From Saccharibacillus sp. JS10 (GTDB taxonomy: Bacteria > Bacillota > Bacilli > Paenibacillales > Paenibacillaceae): 64,000 nt of DNA. The DNA is taken from positions 310,001-374,000 of the forward strand of contig NZ_JANFNS010000001.1 of NCBI RefSeq assembly GCF_024436065.1, given 5' to 3'. The translations under genes and the position numbers were made by a program. Positions 47,076 through 55,604 of this stretch are shown here, piece by piece (the first letter of the stretch is position 1; every line of letters starts with the position of its first letter). The notes below the pieces were generated by a model. The model had not been told where the DNA came from, did no database searches, and saw only the letters and a program-made list of their open reading frames with translations.

Positions 47076-48332
47076 ATGTTTCCAAAAGCGTTAAGTACGA
47101 TTCACCCTTTAGCTTGGACGATTATTATCGGTACCATGTTCGGACGTGTGGTTACCTCGATGAGTATTCCTTTTCTTGCCATCTATCTGACTTCTACGAT
47201 GGGCGTGTCGGCAACGCAAACCGGATTTATCGTAGCGGCAAGCTCGCTCGCGGGCGTATCGATTAGTTTCTACGGCGGTTATATTTCGGATCGGATCGGT
47301 CGAAAAAAAGTCATGCTTGTCTCTGTGTTTTGCTGGGCGATTGTCTTTTTCGGCTTTGCCGCATCGACCGTGGTCTGGATGTTTTTTATCGTCAATATAT
47401 TGAACGGTCTGTGTCGCTCTGTGTTCGAACCGGCTTCTCGGGCTTTACTGTCCGATACAACGCCGCCTGAACACAAACTGCTGGTATTCAATTTACGCTA
47501 TGCCGCTATTAATATCGGGGTTGTGTTCGGCCCGATTCTTGGGCTTCGATTGGGTTCGGCAGAATCGACGTTTCCGTTCTTTATCGCAGGGATTGTTTAC
47601 GTTTTGTACGGAGTGGTGCTTATCTTGCAATTTGCTGCCCATAGCGAAGGTTTGCCGGCTCCGAGTGCGGCGACGCCGCCCAAAATTCGTGAAGCTTTTG
47701 CGGTGACGAGCCGAGATCGTATTTTTCTTCCGATTTTGATCGGGACAACGTTTTGCGTATTGGGGTATGGGCATTTTAGCTCCACGCTGGCGCAGTATGT
47801 ATCGCTCGCGCCGGAAATCGATAACGGAAAGCAGTTGTTTTCGTATATGCTGGCGATGAACGCGGCGGTCGTGCTTCTTGTACAGTATCCGGTCGTCAAA
47901 TTTGCAAGTACGTTCCGTCCGGTAGTGCCTTTGATACTGGGGAATATCTTTGTTGCTCTTTCTCTGCTTATGTTCGGAATGGGTCATAGTCTTTTCTTGT
48001 TGTTATCGAGCGTATTCGTCTTCACCGTCGGGGAAGTGCTTACGTTTACGATGATCGATGTGCTGATTGACCGGATCGCGAAGCCGGAATGGAAAGGGAC
48101 TTACTTCGGAACGATCGGCTTCAACAATTTAGGCAACGTCATGGCTCCGGTGATCGGAGGGCTGCTGATTGACCGATTTGCTTCCCATAGCGGATTTGCG
48201 ATCTTTGCGCCTTTGGCATTATTGACTGCGGTCGGGTTGCCTTTTCTATGGGCGGCTCATCGCCGCTTAACGGTCAAAGAAGCGATAGAATCCAAATCCG
48301 AAGGTTCAGAGCCGAAAATCGGAGTCGTTTAA
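47076..48332 (+). CDS. MFS exporter divergent from the SgrR-like gene
   Basis: This 418-residue transporter has twelve likely membrane segments and the MFS loop motif GGYISDRIGRKKVML. The layout is of a drug/sugar efflux type. The ATG at 47076 is preceded by GAAGGAG at 10 nt; the longer ORF start has no site. Divergence from an SgrR-like regulator suggests efflux of a small sugar phosphate relative or similar metabolite; this is inference. A terminator follows. Confidence 0.87.
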   Translation: MFPKALSTIHPLAWTIIIGTMFGRVVTSMSIPFLAIYLTSTMGVSATQTGFIVAASSLAGVSISFYGGYISDRIGRKKVMLVSVFCWAIVFFGFAASTVVWMFFIVNILNGLCRSVFEPASRALLSDTTPPEHKLLVFNLRYAAINIGVVFGPILGLRLGSAESTFPFFIAGIVYVLYGVVLILQFAAHSEGLPAPSAATPPKIREAFAVTSRDRIFLPILIGTTFCVLGYGHFSSTLAQYVSLAPEIDNGKQLFSYMLAMNAAVVLLVQYPVVKFASTFRPVVPLILGNIFVALSLLMFGMGHSLFLLLSSVFVFTVGEVLTFTMIDVLIDRIAKPEWKGTYFGTIGFNNLGNVMAPVIGGLLIDRFASHSGFAIFAPLALLTAVGLPFLWAAHRRLTVKEAIESKSEGSEPKIGVV

Positions 48333-48342
48333 CAGAAAGTTC

Positions 48343-48375
48343 AACTGCGCAAATGCTTTCGAGCATTGCGCAGTT
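48343..48375 (+). terminator. Terminator of the MFS gene
   Basis: AACTGCGCAAATGCT pairs with AGCATTGCGCAGTT around TTCG, followed by TTTTTT. Confidence 0.88.
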
Positions 48376-48538
48376 TTTTGTTGATTAAGCTTTTGTCGGG
48401 ACTCTTTTCGTTTTATCACAGTCTCAGACGTTTACAGTTTAGAGAGTAAGCAATATCGAAAAAGACGATTGTGCATCTAAGTTTGGAGATTTCGACCCAG
48501 ACCTTAAAAAGGCGCACCTGACGTTGAAGGAGGAATTT

Positions 48539-49909
48539 ATGTCATCAACATCAACTACGCAAGAACAGTACATTCGGCAGTTGACCGAAGAAGCAATGCT
48601 TCTCATGCAGAAAAATCAAGCGACTGAATTTGAACATTTTGTTCAAGATATCCACCCTTATGATCTGGTACAGATTTATCATGAACTGTTGCCGCCTGAT
48701 CAGATTTTGCTTTTGCAAAAGTTGCCTATCGAACAACTCGCTGATTTAACGGAGTCCACGAGTAATTCGGAACAAGTCGAGATTTTCGGTATTTTAGGGC
48801 CTGAACGTTCGATTGATGTCATGCAGCGTATGGACGAAGGCGATTTGGCTCGCTTTTTGAATGTATTGCCGCCGAACGAGCGCGAAGAATTATTATCCAA
48901 TATGCACGTGAGCAGTTCCGCTTCGCTACGAAGATTGCTCAGTTACCCGGCAGAGAGTGTCGGCAGATTGATGTCGGAGCGGTTTATTTCGATTGCTGCT
49001 GACGATACGCCCAAAAAAGCGACTGAGCATATTCGGCGTGTCGCTTCGTTGTCCGATACGATCAGTTATTTATATGTGGTGGACGAGAATAATCGATTAG
49101 TAGGCGTAGTGTCGTATCATGATCTGTTTTTCGCCGATGAAGAAGCGAAAGTCGAAGATTTGATGCGTAAACGCGTAGTGACGGTTCCTGTGACGATGGA
49201 TCAAGAAGAAGCTGCGCGTCTGATCCAAGATTACGATTTCTTGGCACTTCCTGTCGTGAATGAAGATCAACAATTATGCGGGGTTATCACGGTTGATGAT
49301 ATTTTGGATATTGTCGTATCGGAAGCCGATGAAGATGTCGCAAAAATGGGCGGCGGCGGCAAAGACATTGATTTTGATACGAAAGCTTTTGTCGCTGTAC
49401 GCCGAAGATTACCGTGGTTGATCTTACTTCTTTTTATTGGGCTGGTATCGGGCAGTATCGTCGATTACTTCGAAGATACGCTGAAGCAGATTGTCGCGCT
49501 TGCTTTCTTCATGCCGATGATTGCAGGAATGACCGGTAATACCGGTACGCAATCGCTTGCGGTCGTCGTACGCGGTCTGAATGGACGTAAGTTAAACGCG
49601 CAGACGGTCTGGAAATTAATTCGGCGCGAATTGGTGGTTGGCGTCTCGATCGGGATTTGTTGCGGGATCATTATTACGCTTATTGCGTATTTCTGGCAAG
49701 GCAGCTTGGTGCTCGGCGGAATTATCGGATTCTCGCTATTGGCGACGCTTATTATCGGGACACTTACCGGGACGTGTATTCCGCTGATTTTGAGTCGGTT
49801 CAAAGTTGACCCTGCGGTAGCTTCGGGTCCGCTGATTACGACACTGAACGATATTTTGTCGTTGTTTATTTATTTTGGGATTGCTTCGAGGTTTTTGAAT
49901 ATGTTATGA
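48539..49909 (+). CDS. mgtE: Magnesium transporter MgtE
   Basis: This 456-residue channel has the MgtE N domain (residues about 30-130), a CBS pair (about 135-260, with VEDLMRKRVVTVP) that gates on cytoplasmic magnesium, and five membrane helices. The pore motif GNTGTQSLAVVVRGL and the late TTLNDILSLF are present. The ATG at 48539 follows AAGGAGG. No M-box riboswitch was recognised in the 200 nt upstream, so regulation may rest on the CBS gate. Confidence 0.93.
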   Translation: MSSTSTTQEQYIRQLTEEAMLLMQKNQATEFEHFVQDIHPYDLVQIYHELLPPDQILLLQKLPIEQLADLTESTSNSEQVEIFGILGPERSIDVMQRMDEGDLARFLNVLPPNEREELLSNMHVSSSASLRRLLSYPAESVGRLMSERFISIAADDTPKKATEHIRRVASLSDTISYLYVVDENNRLVGVVSYHDLFFADEEAKVEDLMRKRVVTVPVTMDQEEAARLIQDYDFLALPVVNEDQQLCGVITVDDILDIVVSEADEDVAKMGGGGKDIDFDTKAFVAVRRRLPWLILLLFIGLVSGSIVDYFEDTLKQIVALAFFMPMIAGMTGNTGTQSLAVVVRGLNGRKLNAQTVWKLIRRELVVGVSIGICCGIIITLIAYFWQGSLVLGGIIGFSLLATLIIGTLTGTCIPLILSRFKVDPAVASGPLITTLNDILSLFIYFGIASRFLNML

Positions 49910-49911
49910 GG

Positions 49912-50060
49912 GGAAGCGAAAAGGCTGCGAGGTAAATTTGTATCAGTCGCTTGTTGCAATTGGGAAAACTTGATTGGAATTTTTTATAGGAATTTTCCCA
50001 ATTGCAAAGGCGAACGCTAACGCTCTTTTACTAAATTCACCTCTCCGCCTTTTCGCTTCC
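49912..50060. repeat. 149-bp imperfect inverted-repeat element
   Basis: The two ends, GGAAGCGAAAAGGC and GCCTTTTCGCTTCC, are exact complements. Pairing resumes inwards as GAGGT-AATTT and then strongly at TTGCAATTGGGAAAA. The unit begins 3 nt after the mgtE stop and ends well before the P-type ATPase gene. It holds no ORF. Confidence 0.65.
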
Positions 50061-50094
50061 AGGTAGGTTGGAGTTTGGTGATACTTAAATAGCA

Positions 50095-50122
50095 AAAACC
50101 CTTCTCCCAAGAGAAGGGTTTT
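50095..50122. terminator. Bidirectional terminator between mgtE and the P-type ATPase gene
   Basis: A 12-bp stem (AAAACCCTTCTC with GAGAAGGGTTTT) has a CCAA loop and T runs on both strands. Confidence 0.88.
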
Positions 50123-50189
50123 TACCTGTTTAAAGAATCAAATTAATGAATCAAAATTAGAAATCAGAATAACAGAATCGATCCTCAAA

Positions 50190-52451
50190 TTACGTTTGGA
50201 TCGGTTTAGTTTCAAGTGCTGTCGATGTTGGTTGTGTGTTAGGAGTACGCAAGATACGCATAGCATTGAGTACGGCGATTACGGTGACGCCGACGTCGGA
50301 GAATACGGCTTCCCACATGGTCGCGATGCCGAAGACGCCGAGGATCAGGAACACGGCTTTGACGCCGAGTGCGAAAATGATATTTTGCCATACGATGCGG
50401 CGCGTGCGTTTGGCAATACCGATCGCGGTAGCGATTTTGGAAGGTTCATCGGTCATGATGACGACGTCTGCGGCTTCGATTGCGGCATCGGAACCGAGTC
50501 CCCCCATCGCTACGCCGACATCGGCGCGTGCCAGTACCGGTGTATCGTTGATGCCGTCACCGACAAACAAGATTTTTTCTTTGTTTCCTTTTGCAAGATC
50601 CAACTTCTCGATCTGCTCGACTTTGTTTTCTGGAAGAAGTTCGGCGTGAATATCGTCGATATTGAGCTTCATCCCTACCGCTTCACCGACGCTGCGTGAA
50701 TCGCCCGTTAACATGACGGTTTTGCGAATACCTAGCGCTTTTAAGCGTGTGATCGCTTCGGCTGCGTCTGATTTGATTTCGTCTGCAATTACGATGCGAC
50801 CTGCGTATCTCCGATCGACAGACAGATGCACGACGGTACCCGTATCTTCACCTTTTTCAAAAGCAATACCTTGTTGATTCATTAATTTAGCGTTCCCTGC
50901 AAATACGGTGGATTGGTTAAGTACGGTTCGAATCCCGTGCCCGGATATTTCTTCGTAATCGTCGATTCGAGTGGGATCCAGCTTTTGGCCCCATGCCGCG
51001 ATAATCGAATCGGCGATCGGATGGTTGGAATGCGATTCGGCGTAAGCCGCCAGTTCAAGCAAGCTTTCGCGATCAAATCCGTTTGCGGGAATGACTTCGG
51101 TCACTTTAAAATTCCCTTGCGTCAAAGTGCCTGTTTTATCGAATACGACGACTTTGACATCATTTAACGCTTCGAGATAGTTTCCGCCTTTGACTAGAAT
51201 GCCTTGTTTGGATGCGGCACCGATTCCTGCGAAAAAGCCAAGTGGAATCGAGACGACCAATGCGCAAGGACAAGAAATGACGAGAAAGATCAGAGCGCGG
51301 TAGATCCAATCCGAGAAGGTCGCACTAGGCATAATCAGCGGTGGAACCACAGCGAGCAAGAGTGCAGTCAATACCACGATAGGCGTATACGCACGAGCGA
51401 ATTTGTTGATGAATGTTTCGGTTGGTGCTTTGCGGCTAGCTGCATTTTCGACCAACTCCAAAATTTTAGCGACAGATGATTCTGCGAATATACGCATGAC
51501 TTCTACAGTCAGTACCCCGTTTTTATTGATAAATCCTCCTAATACCTCGTCGCCGACTTTCACGTTTCGAGGTACGGATTCGCCGGTGAGCGCTGAGGTA
51601 TCGACGAGAGAAGAACCTTCGATAATCCGTCCGTCGAGCGGTACTTTCTCACCAGGTCGTACTTGAATATGGGCGCCGACCGTCACGGATTCCGGGCTGA
51701 CTTTCTGTAGCTCGTTGCCGACTTTGAGGTGGGCATAATCAGGTCGAATTTCAAGTAAAGATGTAATCGATTTACGCGAGCGGTTGACCGCCAAGCTTTG
51801 GAAAAATTCGCCCACTTGGTAGAACAACATAACGGCAACACCTTCCGGATATTGACCAATCGCGAAAGCCCCTACCGTCGCGACCGTCATCAAAAAGTAT
51901 TCATCGAATACTTGGCCGCGGAAGATATTTTTGACCGCTTGCCATGCGACGTCGCCGCCTACGATCAGATAAGCCAAAAGGAACAGCCCGAACTCAAGAC
52001 CTCCTTGAAGCGGAGTTAGCAAAGCTGTGGCAAGTAATGCCGCACCTACGCCAAGACGTATCAGCAATATTTTTTGGCTTCCCCCATGTTCATGCGAATG
52101 ACCGCTATGATCGTGACCTCCATGGTCATGTTCGTGATGATGATCCTTTTTGTTGGATGTCGGCGCTGGCAAGACTTCACCGGAAGCATTGACCGTTTGC
52201 CGGGTTCCTTTTAACTGGATATGCACATGAGGTTCGAGTTTTTTGATCGTGCCGGCGGCTTTGTTGGATACTTCTTTTTCATGTATGGAATCTGTCTCGA
52301 ATGTTAACGTTTTGTTGACGAAGTTTAATGAACAGGAAGAAACGCCTTGAAGCTGCTGCACCCGATTTTCGATTTTGAGCGCACAGTTGGCACAATCTAA
52401 TCCTTCGAGCACCCATTCCCGTTTAATTTTATCTGCGGCAGTTCCCATCAT
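50190..52451 (-). CDS. cadA: Zn/Cd/Pb-type heavy-metal P-type ATPase
   Basis: This 753-residue P1B-type ATPase exports divalent soft metals. Residues about 10-80 form an HMA domain with GLDCANCA. A His-rich stretch (about 103-124) follows. The metal-site ISCPCALVVS is near residue 394, DKTGTLTQG near 440, the HP locus in SHSNHPIADS, and VGDGINDTPVLARADVG near 640. Two adjacent ATGs follow AAGGAGGG; the second (52448) may be used. It is divergent from an ArsR/CzrA-type repressor with an operator at 52485-52500. The CPC motif and Asp partners point to Zn/Cd rather than copper. Confidence 0.9.
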   Translation of the reverse strand: MMGTAADKIKREWVLEGLDCANCALKIENRVQQLQGVSSCSLNFVNKTLTFETDSIHEKEVSNKAAGTIKKLEPHVHIQLKGTRQTVNASGEVLPAPTSNKKDHHHEHDHGGHDHSGHSHEHGGSQKILLIRLGVGAALLATALLTPLQGGLEFGLFLLAYLIVGGDVAWQAVKNIFRGQVFDEYFLMTVATVGAFAIGQYPEGVAVMLFYQVGEFFQSLAVNRSRKSITSLLEIRPDYAHLKVGNELQKVSPESVTVGAHIQVRPGEKVPLDGRIIEGSSLVDTSALTGESVPRNVKVGDEVLGGFINKNGVLTVEVMRIFAESSVAKILELVENAASRKAPTETFINKFARAYTPIVVLTALLLAVVPPLIMPSATFSDWIYRALIFLVISCPCALVVSIPLGFFAGIGAASKQGILVKGGNYLEALNDVKVVVFDKTGTLTQGNFKVTEVIPANGFDRESLLELAAYAESHSNHPIADSIIAAWGQKLDPTRIDDYEEISGHGIRTVLNQSTVFAGNAKLMNQQGIAFEKGEDTGTVVHLSVDRRYAGRIVIADEIKSDAAEAITRLKALGIRKTVMLTGDSRSVGEAVGMKLNIDDIHAELLPENKVEQIEKLDLAKGNKEKILFVGDGINDTPVLARADVGVAMGGLGSDAAIEAADVVIMTDEPSKIATAIGIAKRTRRIVWQNIIFALGVKAVFLILGVFGIATMWEAVFSDVGVTVIAVLNAMRILRTPNTQPTSTALETKPIQT

Positions 52452-52484
52452 GAATCCCTCCTTAACTTTTCTATATCATCTCAT

Positions 52485-52500
52485 ATGAGCATGTATTCAT
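52485..52500. promoter_or_regulatory. ArsR/CzrA-type operator
   Basis: ATGAGCATGTATTCAT is an imperfect dyad close to the TGAA-N-TTCA type operator of SmtB/CzrA repressors. It lies 34 nt before the ATPase start, in the divergent region. Confidence 0.6.
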
Positions 52501-52623
52501 TTGTTATTTTGATTATATTCTTCTCGTATGCAAAAGTCAAAGATTCATAGAGGGAAAGCCTATTCGTAATCTCAACGATTTTTGCTATAATACAAGCATG
52601 ACGCAAACGGGAAGGTGATACGT

Positions 52624-53016
52624 GTGACACAACAAGACACGTTGCATGAAGATGTAATCGACGAATGTGGTCACGACGACGCGGATAGTTCCGCTCCTCG
52701 CGATACGCTTGTACGGATCAAAGAAAATTTTGTAGATGATTCTACGATTATCGATATGGCAGAAATGTTCAAAGCTTTGGGTGATCCGACGCGGGTTCGA
52801 ATCATTTATACGTTATTGCAAAAAGAACTCTGTGTTCACGATCTGTGTATTGTACTGGATATGACGCAATCCGCAGTCTCACATCAGCTTCGGTATTTGC
52901 GTAATACACGGATCGTTAAACGCCGTAAAGTCGGTAAAACCGTCTTCTATTCGCTCGATGATCGGCATGTCGAAGAAATTTTCGCACAGACCCTTCAGCA
53001 TTTGCAGCATGGCTAG
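52624..53016 (+). CDS. ArsR/SmtB-family metal-sensing repressor (CzrA/CadC-like)
   Basis: This 130-residue winged-helix repressor has ELCVHDLCIVLDMTQSAVSHQ as its recognition region. Its last helix carries an exact D-x-H-x10-H-x-x-H pattern (DRH ... HLQH), the alpha-5 zinc site of CzrA/SmtB. It also has an ELCVHDLC site and an N-terminal DECGHDD stretch that may be metal ligands of the CadC type. The start is taken as the GTG at 52624 behind AAGGTG. It should release the divergent ATPase promoter when Zn or Cd is present. Confidence 0.88.
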   Translation: MTQQDTLHEDVIDECGHDDADSSAPRDTLVRIKENFVDDSTIIDMAEMFKALGDPTRVRIIYTLLQKELCVHDLCIVLDMTQSAVSHQLRYLRNTRIVKRRKVGKTVFYSLDDRHVEEIFAQTLQHLQHG

Positions 53017-53044
53017 GTAATCATAATTAAAAACGACGACAATA

Positions 53045-53071
53045 AAGGAAGCCCGCAGTTTGGGCTTCCTT
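53045..53071 (+). terminator. Terminator of the ArsR gene
   Basis: AAGGAAGCCC pairs with GGGCTTCCTT, followed by TTTTATC. Confidence 0.85.
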
Positions 53072-53084
53072 TTTATCTTCAAGA

Positions 53085-53114
53085 TTGACAAACAGCCGTC
53101 TAACCCGGTATGAT
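53085..53114 (+). promoter_or_regulatory. Sigma-A promoter of trpEG
   Basis: TTGACA (53085-53090) and TATGAT (53109-53114) are 18 nt apart. Transcription would start near 53121, giving a leader of about 205 nt. Confidence 0.75.
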
Positions 53115-53192
53115 TTGCGATAAGTCCGGAGAGCCGGGCGCCCGCGGAAGAGTCCGCAAGCACTACCGAGCCGATTTACCGGAAACATTCCC

Positions 53193-53243
53193 TAGCAGAG
53201 CCTGAGCAGAGATAAGAGCAGAGACAAGTTGAGCGGAGCCGAG
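53193..53243 (+). promoter_or_regulatory. TRAP-like binding array of NAG triplets
   Basis: Ten triplets, one TAG, one AAG and eight GAG, start at 53193, 53198, 53204, 53209, 53216, 53221, 53226, 53231, 53236 and 53241. Most spacers are 2 nt, one 3 and one 4. This is the pattern bound by the 11-subunit TRAP protein. A T run follows. A clear competing terminator/antiterminator was not resolved by eye. Confidence 0.65.
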
Positions 53244-53325
53244 TCCTCATTTTTTTAAATCGCATATCCTATCACTTTCTTTCTCTTTTCTGTCCACCCT
53301 TGTCTAAATTAAAGGAGGAGAAAAG

Positions 53326-55527
53326 ATGAAATTTCAATCTACACTTAGCCCACAGCAATCTACCTATTTTACTCAAAGCCATTTAGAAATCACACGGGTA
53401 CTGACCCCTCTCGATTCAGAAGAGGCAGTTTCTCCGATTCTTAATCATATCGATCGCCATCGCGGCGCCCTTTTTACGAGCGGCTATGAATTTCCGGGTC
53501 GTTATTCAAGATGGGACGTCGGTTTTTTGAATCCGCCGATTGAGCTTCGTTCGTCGCGCGGTCTTTTTGAAATTCAAGCATTGAATGAACGCGGCGATCT
53601 GCTGCTCGATTTTTTATACAATCATTTAACTGCCGATCCGGTATTCCAATTATCGCGAAATGAACGTTTGATCGAAGGTTCTATTATTCATTCCGAAGAA
53701 GAAGACATGTTATCCGAAGAAGATCGTACACGCCGCCCTTCGATCTTTACTTTGATTCGTAGTATCAAGCAAGCTTTGGAAGCACCGGAAGACTCACAGC
53801 TGGGTCTGTATGGCTCTTTTGGCTATGATCTCGTATTCCAGTTCGAGCCGATGCCGCTTAAGCACGAACGTACGCTGGAGCGTCCCGACGTCGTGTTGTA
53901 TTTACCGGATGAAATTATTATGGTCGATCGTCAGTTAGGTCAAGCGTACAAATTGAGTTACGATTTTGCTATGGACGGTCGCTCTACCGCTGGATTAGAT
54001 CGCTTAACACCGCCTACAACAAATTCGACAACTCCCCTTCCAACTCAAATCGAATTGCCTAAGTATCAGCCGGGACGATATGCAAGTCTGGTCGATACAG
54101 CGATTGAGCAGTTCAAAGTCGGGAATTTGTTCGAAGTGGTGCCGACACAGACGTTGTATGAACCTTGCCCGGAACCCCCTTCTGCGGTGTTCCGCCGCTT
54201 AAGCGAGATCAATCCAAGCCCTTACGGATTTATCGTGAACTTGGGTACGGAGCATCTGGTTGGTTCTTCGCCGGAAATGTATGTACGCGTCGAAAACAAG
54301 CGGATGGAAACTTGCCCGATCTCCGGCACGATCAAACGCGGCGCTTCGCCGATCGAAGATGCCGAGCAAATCCGAAAATTGCTGAATTCGCGCAAAGACG
54401 AAGCGGAACTTAACATGTGTACGGATGTCGACCGAAACGATAAATCCCGTGTCTGTGAACCCGGATCGGTCAATGTCATTGGGCATCGTCAGATCGAGAC
54501 CTACTCTCATCTGTTCCATACTGTCGATCATGTGGAAGGCACACTTCGCGAAGGTTGCGACGCGCTGGATGCGTTCATGACGCATATGTGGGCAGTTACG
54601 GTTACCGGCGCTCCGAAAAAAGCGGCGATTCGCTGGATTGAAGATCACGAAGATTCTCCGCGCGACTGGTACGGAGGCGCAGTCGGATTCTATAGCTTCG
54701 ACGGTGGGTTGAACACCGGTCTTACGCTTCGTACGATTCGGATTCGCGGAGGAGTAGCCGAGATTCGAGTTGGTGCAACATTGCTATACGATTCGATTCC
54801 TGCCGAGGAAGAAGAAGAAACATTGACGAAAGGCGCTGCGTTGGTCAAAGCCGTTCGCGGTAATCGCAATGTAGATTCTACTGCTGGTTCTCAAGCAATC
54901 AACAATAAACCGGGTGCCGGAAAAAGATTGTTGTTCGTCGATCACGAAGATTCGTTCGTGCATACACTTGCGGGTTATTTCAAAGAAACCGGCGCCGAAG
55001 TGTTGGTGCTGCGTACTCCTGCGGCACTTCGAGTGCTTCAAGGCCAAGAAGTATTCGATGGCGTCGTATTATCGCCGGGGCCAGGACGCCCAGACGATTT
55101 CCGGATGCGCGAAGTGTTAGACCTTGCAATGGATCGTCAATTGCCGTTATTCGGAGTCTGCCTTGGGTTACAAGGAATTGTCGAGTACTTCGGCGGAAGC
55201 TTAGGCATTTTGGATACTCCACAGCACGGCAAGCCTGCTTATGTCACGACTTCTTCGGATTGCCCGTTATTCGAAGGGATCGACGAAGCGTTTAAAGTCG
55301 GACGGTACCATTCCCTGTATGCGGAAAAAATGCCAGAGAATCTAGAAGTAACCGCACGTTCGGAAGATGGCGTAGTCATGGGTGTTCGTCACCGCGAACT
55401 TCCGATCTACGCGGTACAGTTCCATCCTGAGTCCCTGCTTACGGCAGGAGGACGTATTGGGCACCGAATTATCGAAAACTTTATGCGCAGCGCTCAATTA
55501 AGCCCTTCCCCTGTTTTGAACGACTAA
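53326..55527 (+). CDS. trpEG: Anthranilate synthase, fused TrpE-TrpG
   Basis: This 733-residue protein makes anthranilate from chorismate and glutamine, the first step of tryptophan synthesis. Residues about 1-510 are TrpE (ICQ-type end: YGFIVNLGTEHLVGSSPEMYV, then CPISGTIKRG, and DVDRNDKSRVCEPGSV). Residues about 530-725 are the TrpG amidotransferase with FGVCLGLQG (catalytic Cys) and VQFHPESLLT. The start GRYSRWDVGF region and length match the single-chain TrpE(G) of alphaproteobacteria better than the separate Bacillus subunits. It stands alone, with no other trp gene in the window. SD is AAAGGAGGAG. Confidence 0.88.
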   Translation: MKFQSTLSPQQSTYFTQSHLEITRVLTPLDSEEAVSPILNHIDRHRGALFTSGYEFPGRYSRWDVGFLNPPIELRSSRGLFEIQALNERGDLLLDFLYNHLTADPVFQLSRNERLIEGSIIHSEEEDMLSEEDRTRRPSIFTLIRSIKQALEAPEDSQLGLYGSFGYDLVFQFEPMPLKHERTLERPDVVLYLPDEIIMVDRQLGQAYKLSYDFAMDGRSTAGLDRLTPPTTNSTTPLPTQIELPKYQPGRYASLVDTAIEQFKVGNLFEVVPTQTLYEPCPEPPSAVFRRLSEINPSPYGFIVNLGTEHLVGSSPEMYVRVENKRMETCPISGTIKRGASPIEDAEQIRKLLNSRKDEAELNMCTDVDRNDKSRVCEPGSVNVIGHRQIETYSHLFHTVDHVEGTLREGCDALDAFMTHMWAVTVTGAPKKAAIRWIEDHEDSPRDWYGGAVGFYSFDGGLNTGLTLRTIRIRGGVAEIRVGATLLYDSIPAEEEEETLTKGAALVKAVRGNRNVDSTAGSQAINNKPGAGKRLLFVDHEDSFVHTLAGYFKETGAEVLVLRTPAALRVLQGQEVFDGVVLSPGPGRPDDFRMREVLDLAMDRQLPLFGVCLGLQGIVEYFGGSLGILDTPQHGKPAYVTTSSDCPLFEGIDEAFKVGRYHSLYAEKMPENLEVTARSEDGVVMGVRHRELPIYAVQFHPESLLTAGGRIGHRIIENFMRSAQLSPSPVLND

Positions 55528-55544
55528 GATTTGTAATGATCACA

Positions 55545-55584
55545 AAAAGCCCGATTAGATCTCTTAAGATCTAATCGGGCTTTT
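55545..55584. terminator. Bidirectional terminator between trpEG and yidC
   Basis: An 18-bp perfect stem (AAAAGCCCGATTAGATCT with AGATCTAATCGGGCTTTT) has flanking A and T runs. Confidence 0.92.
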
Positions 55585-55604
55585 AATTATACTTTTTGAA
55601 AATA

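Larger units (their letters stand above)
53017..53325 (+). other. Long leader of the trpEG gene
   Basis: This gene-free stretch holds the repressor-gene terminator (53045-53071), a promoter (53085-53114), the NAG-triplet array (53193-53243), a T run (53250-53257) and the trpEG ribosome binding site. Confidence 0.8.

Noticed and set aside
47493..47987. 164-residue antisense ORF in the MFS gene
   Set aside because: Charged shadow frame of a membrane-protein gene; no start site.
48400..48538. Possible M-box magnesium riboswitch before mgtE
   Set aside because: No M-box conserved blocks were recognised in the leader.
50196..50699. 167- and 137-residue antisense ORFs in the P-type ATPase gene
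   Set aside because: They mirror conserved ATPase motifs and have no ribosome binding sites.
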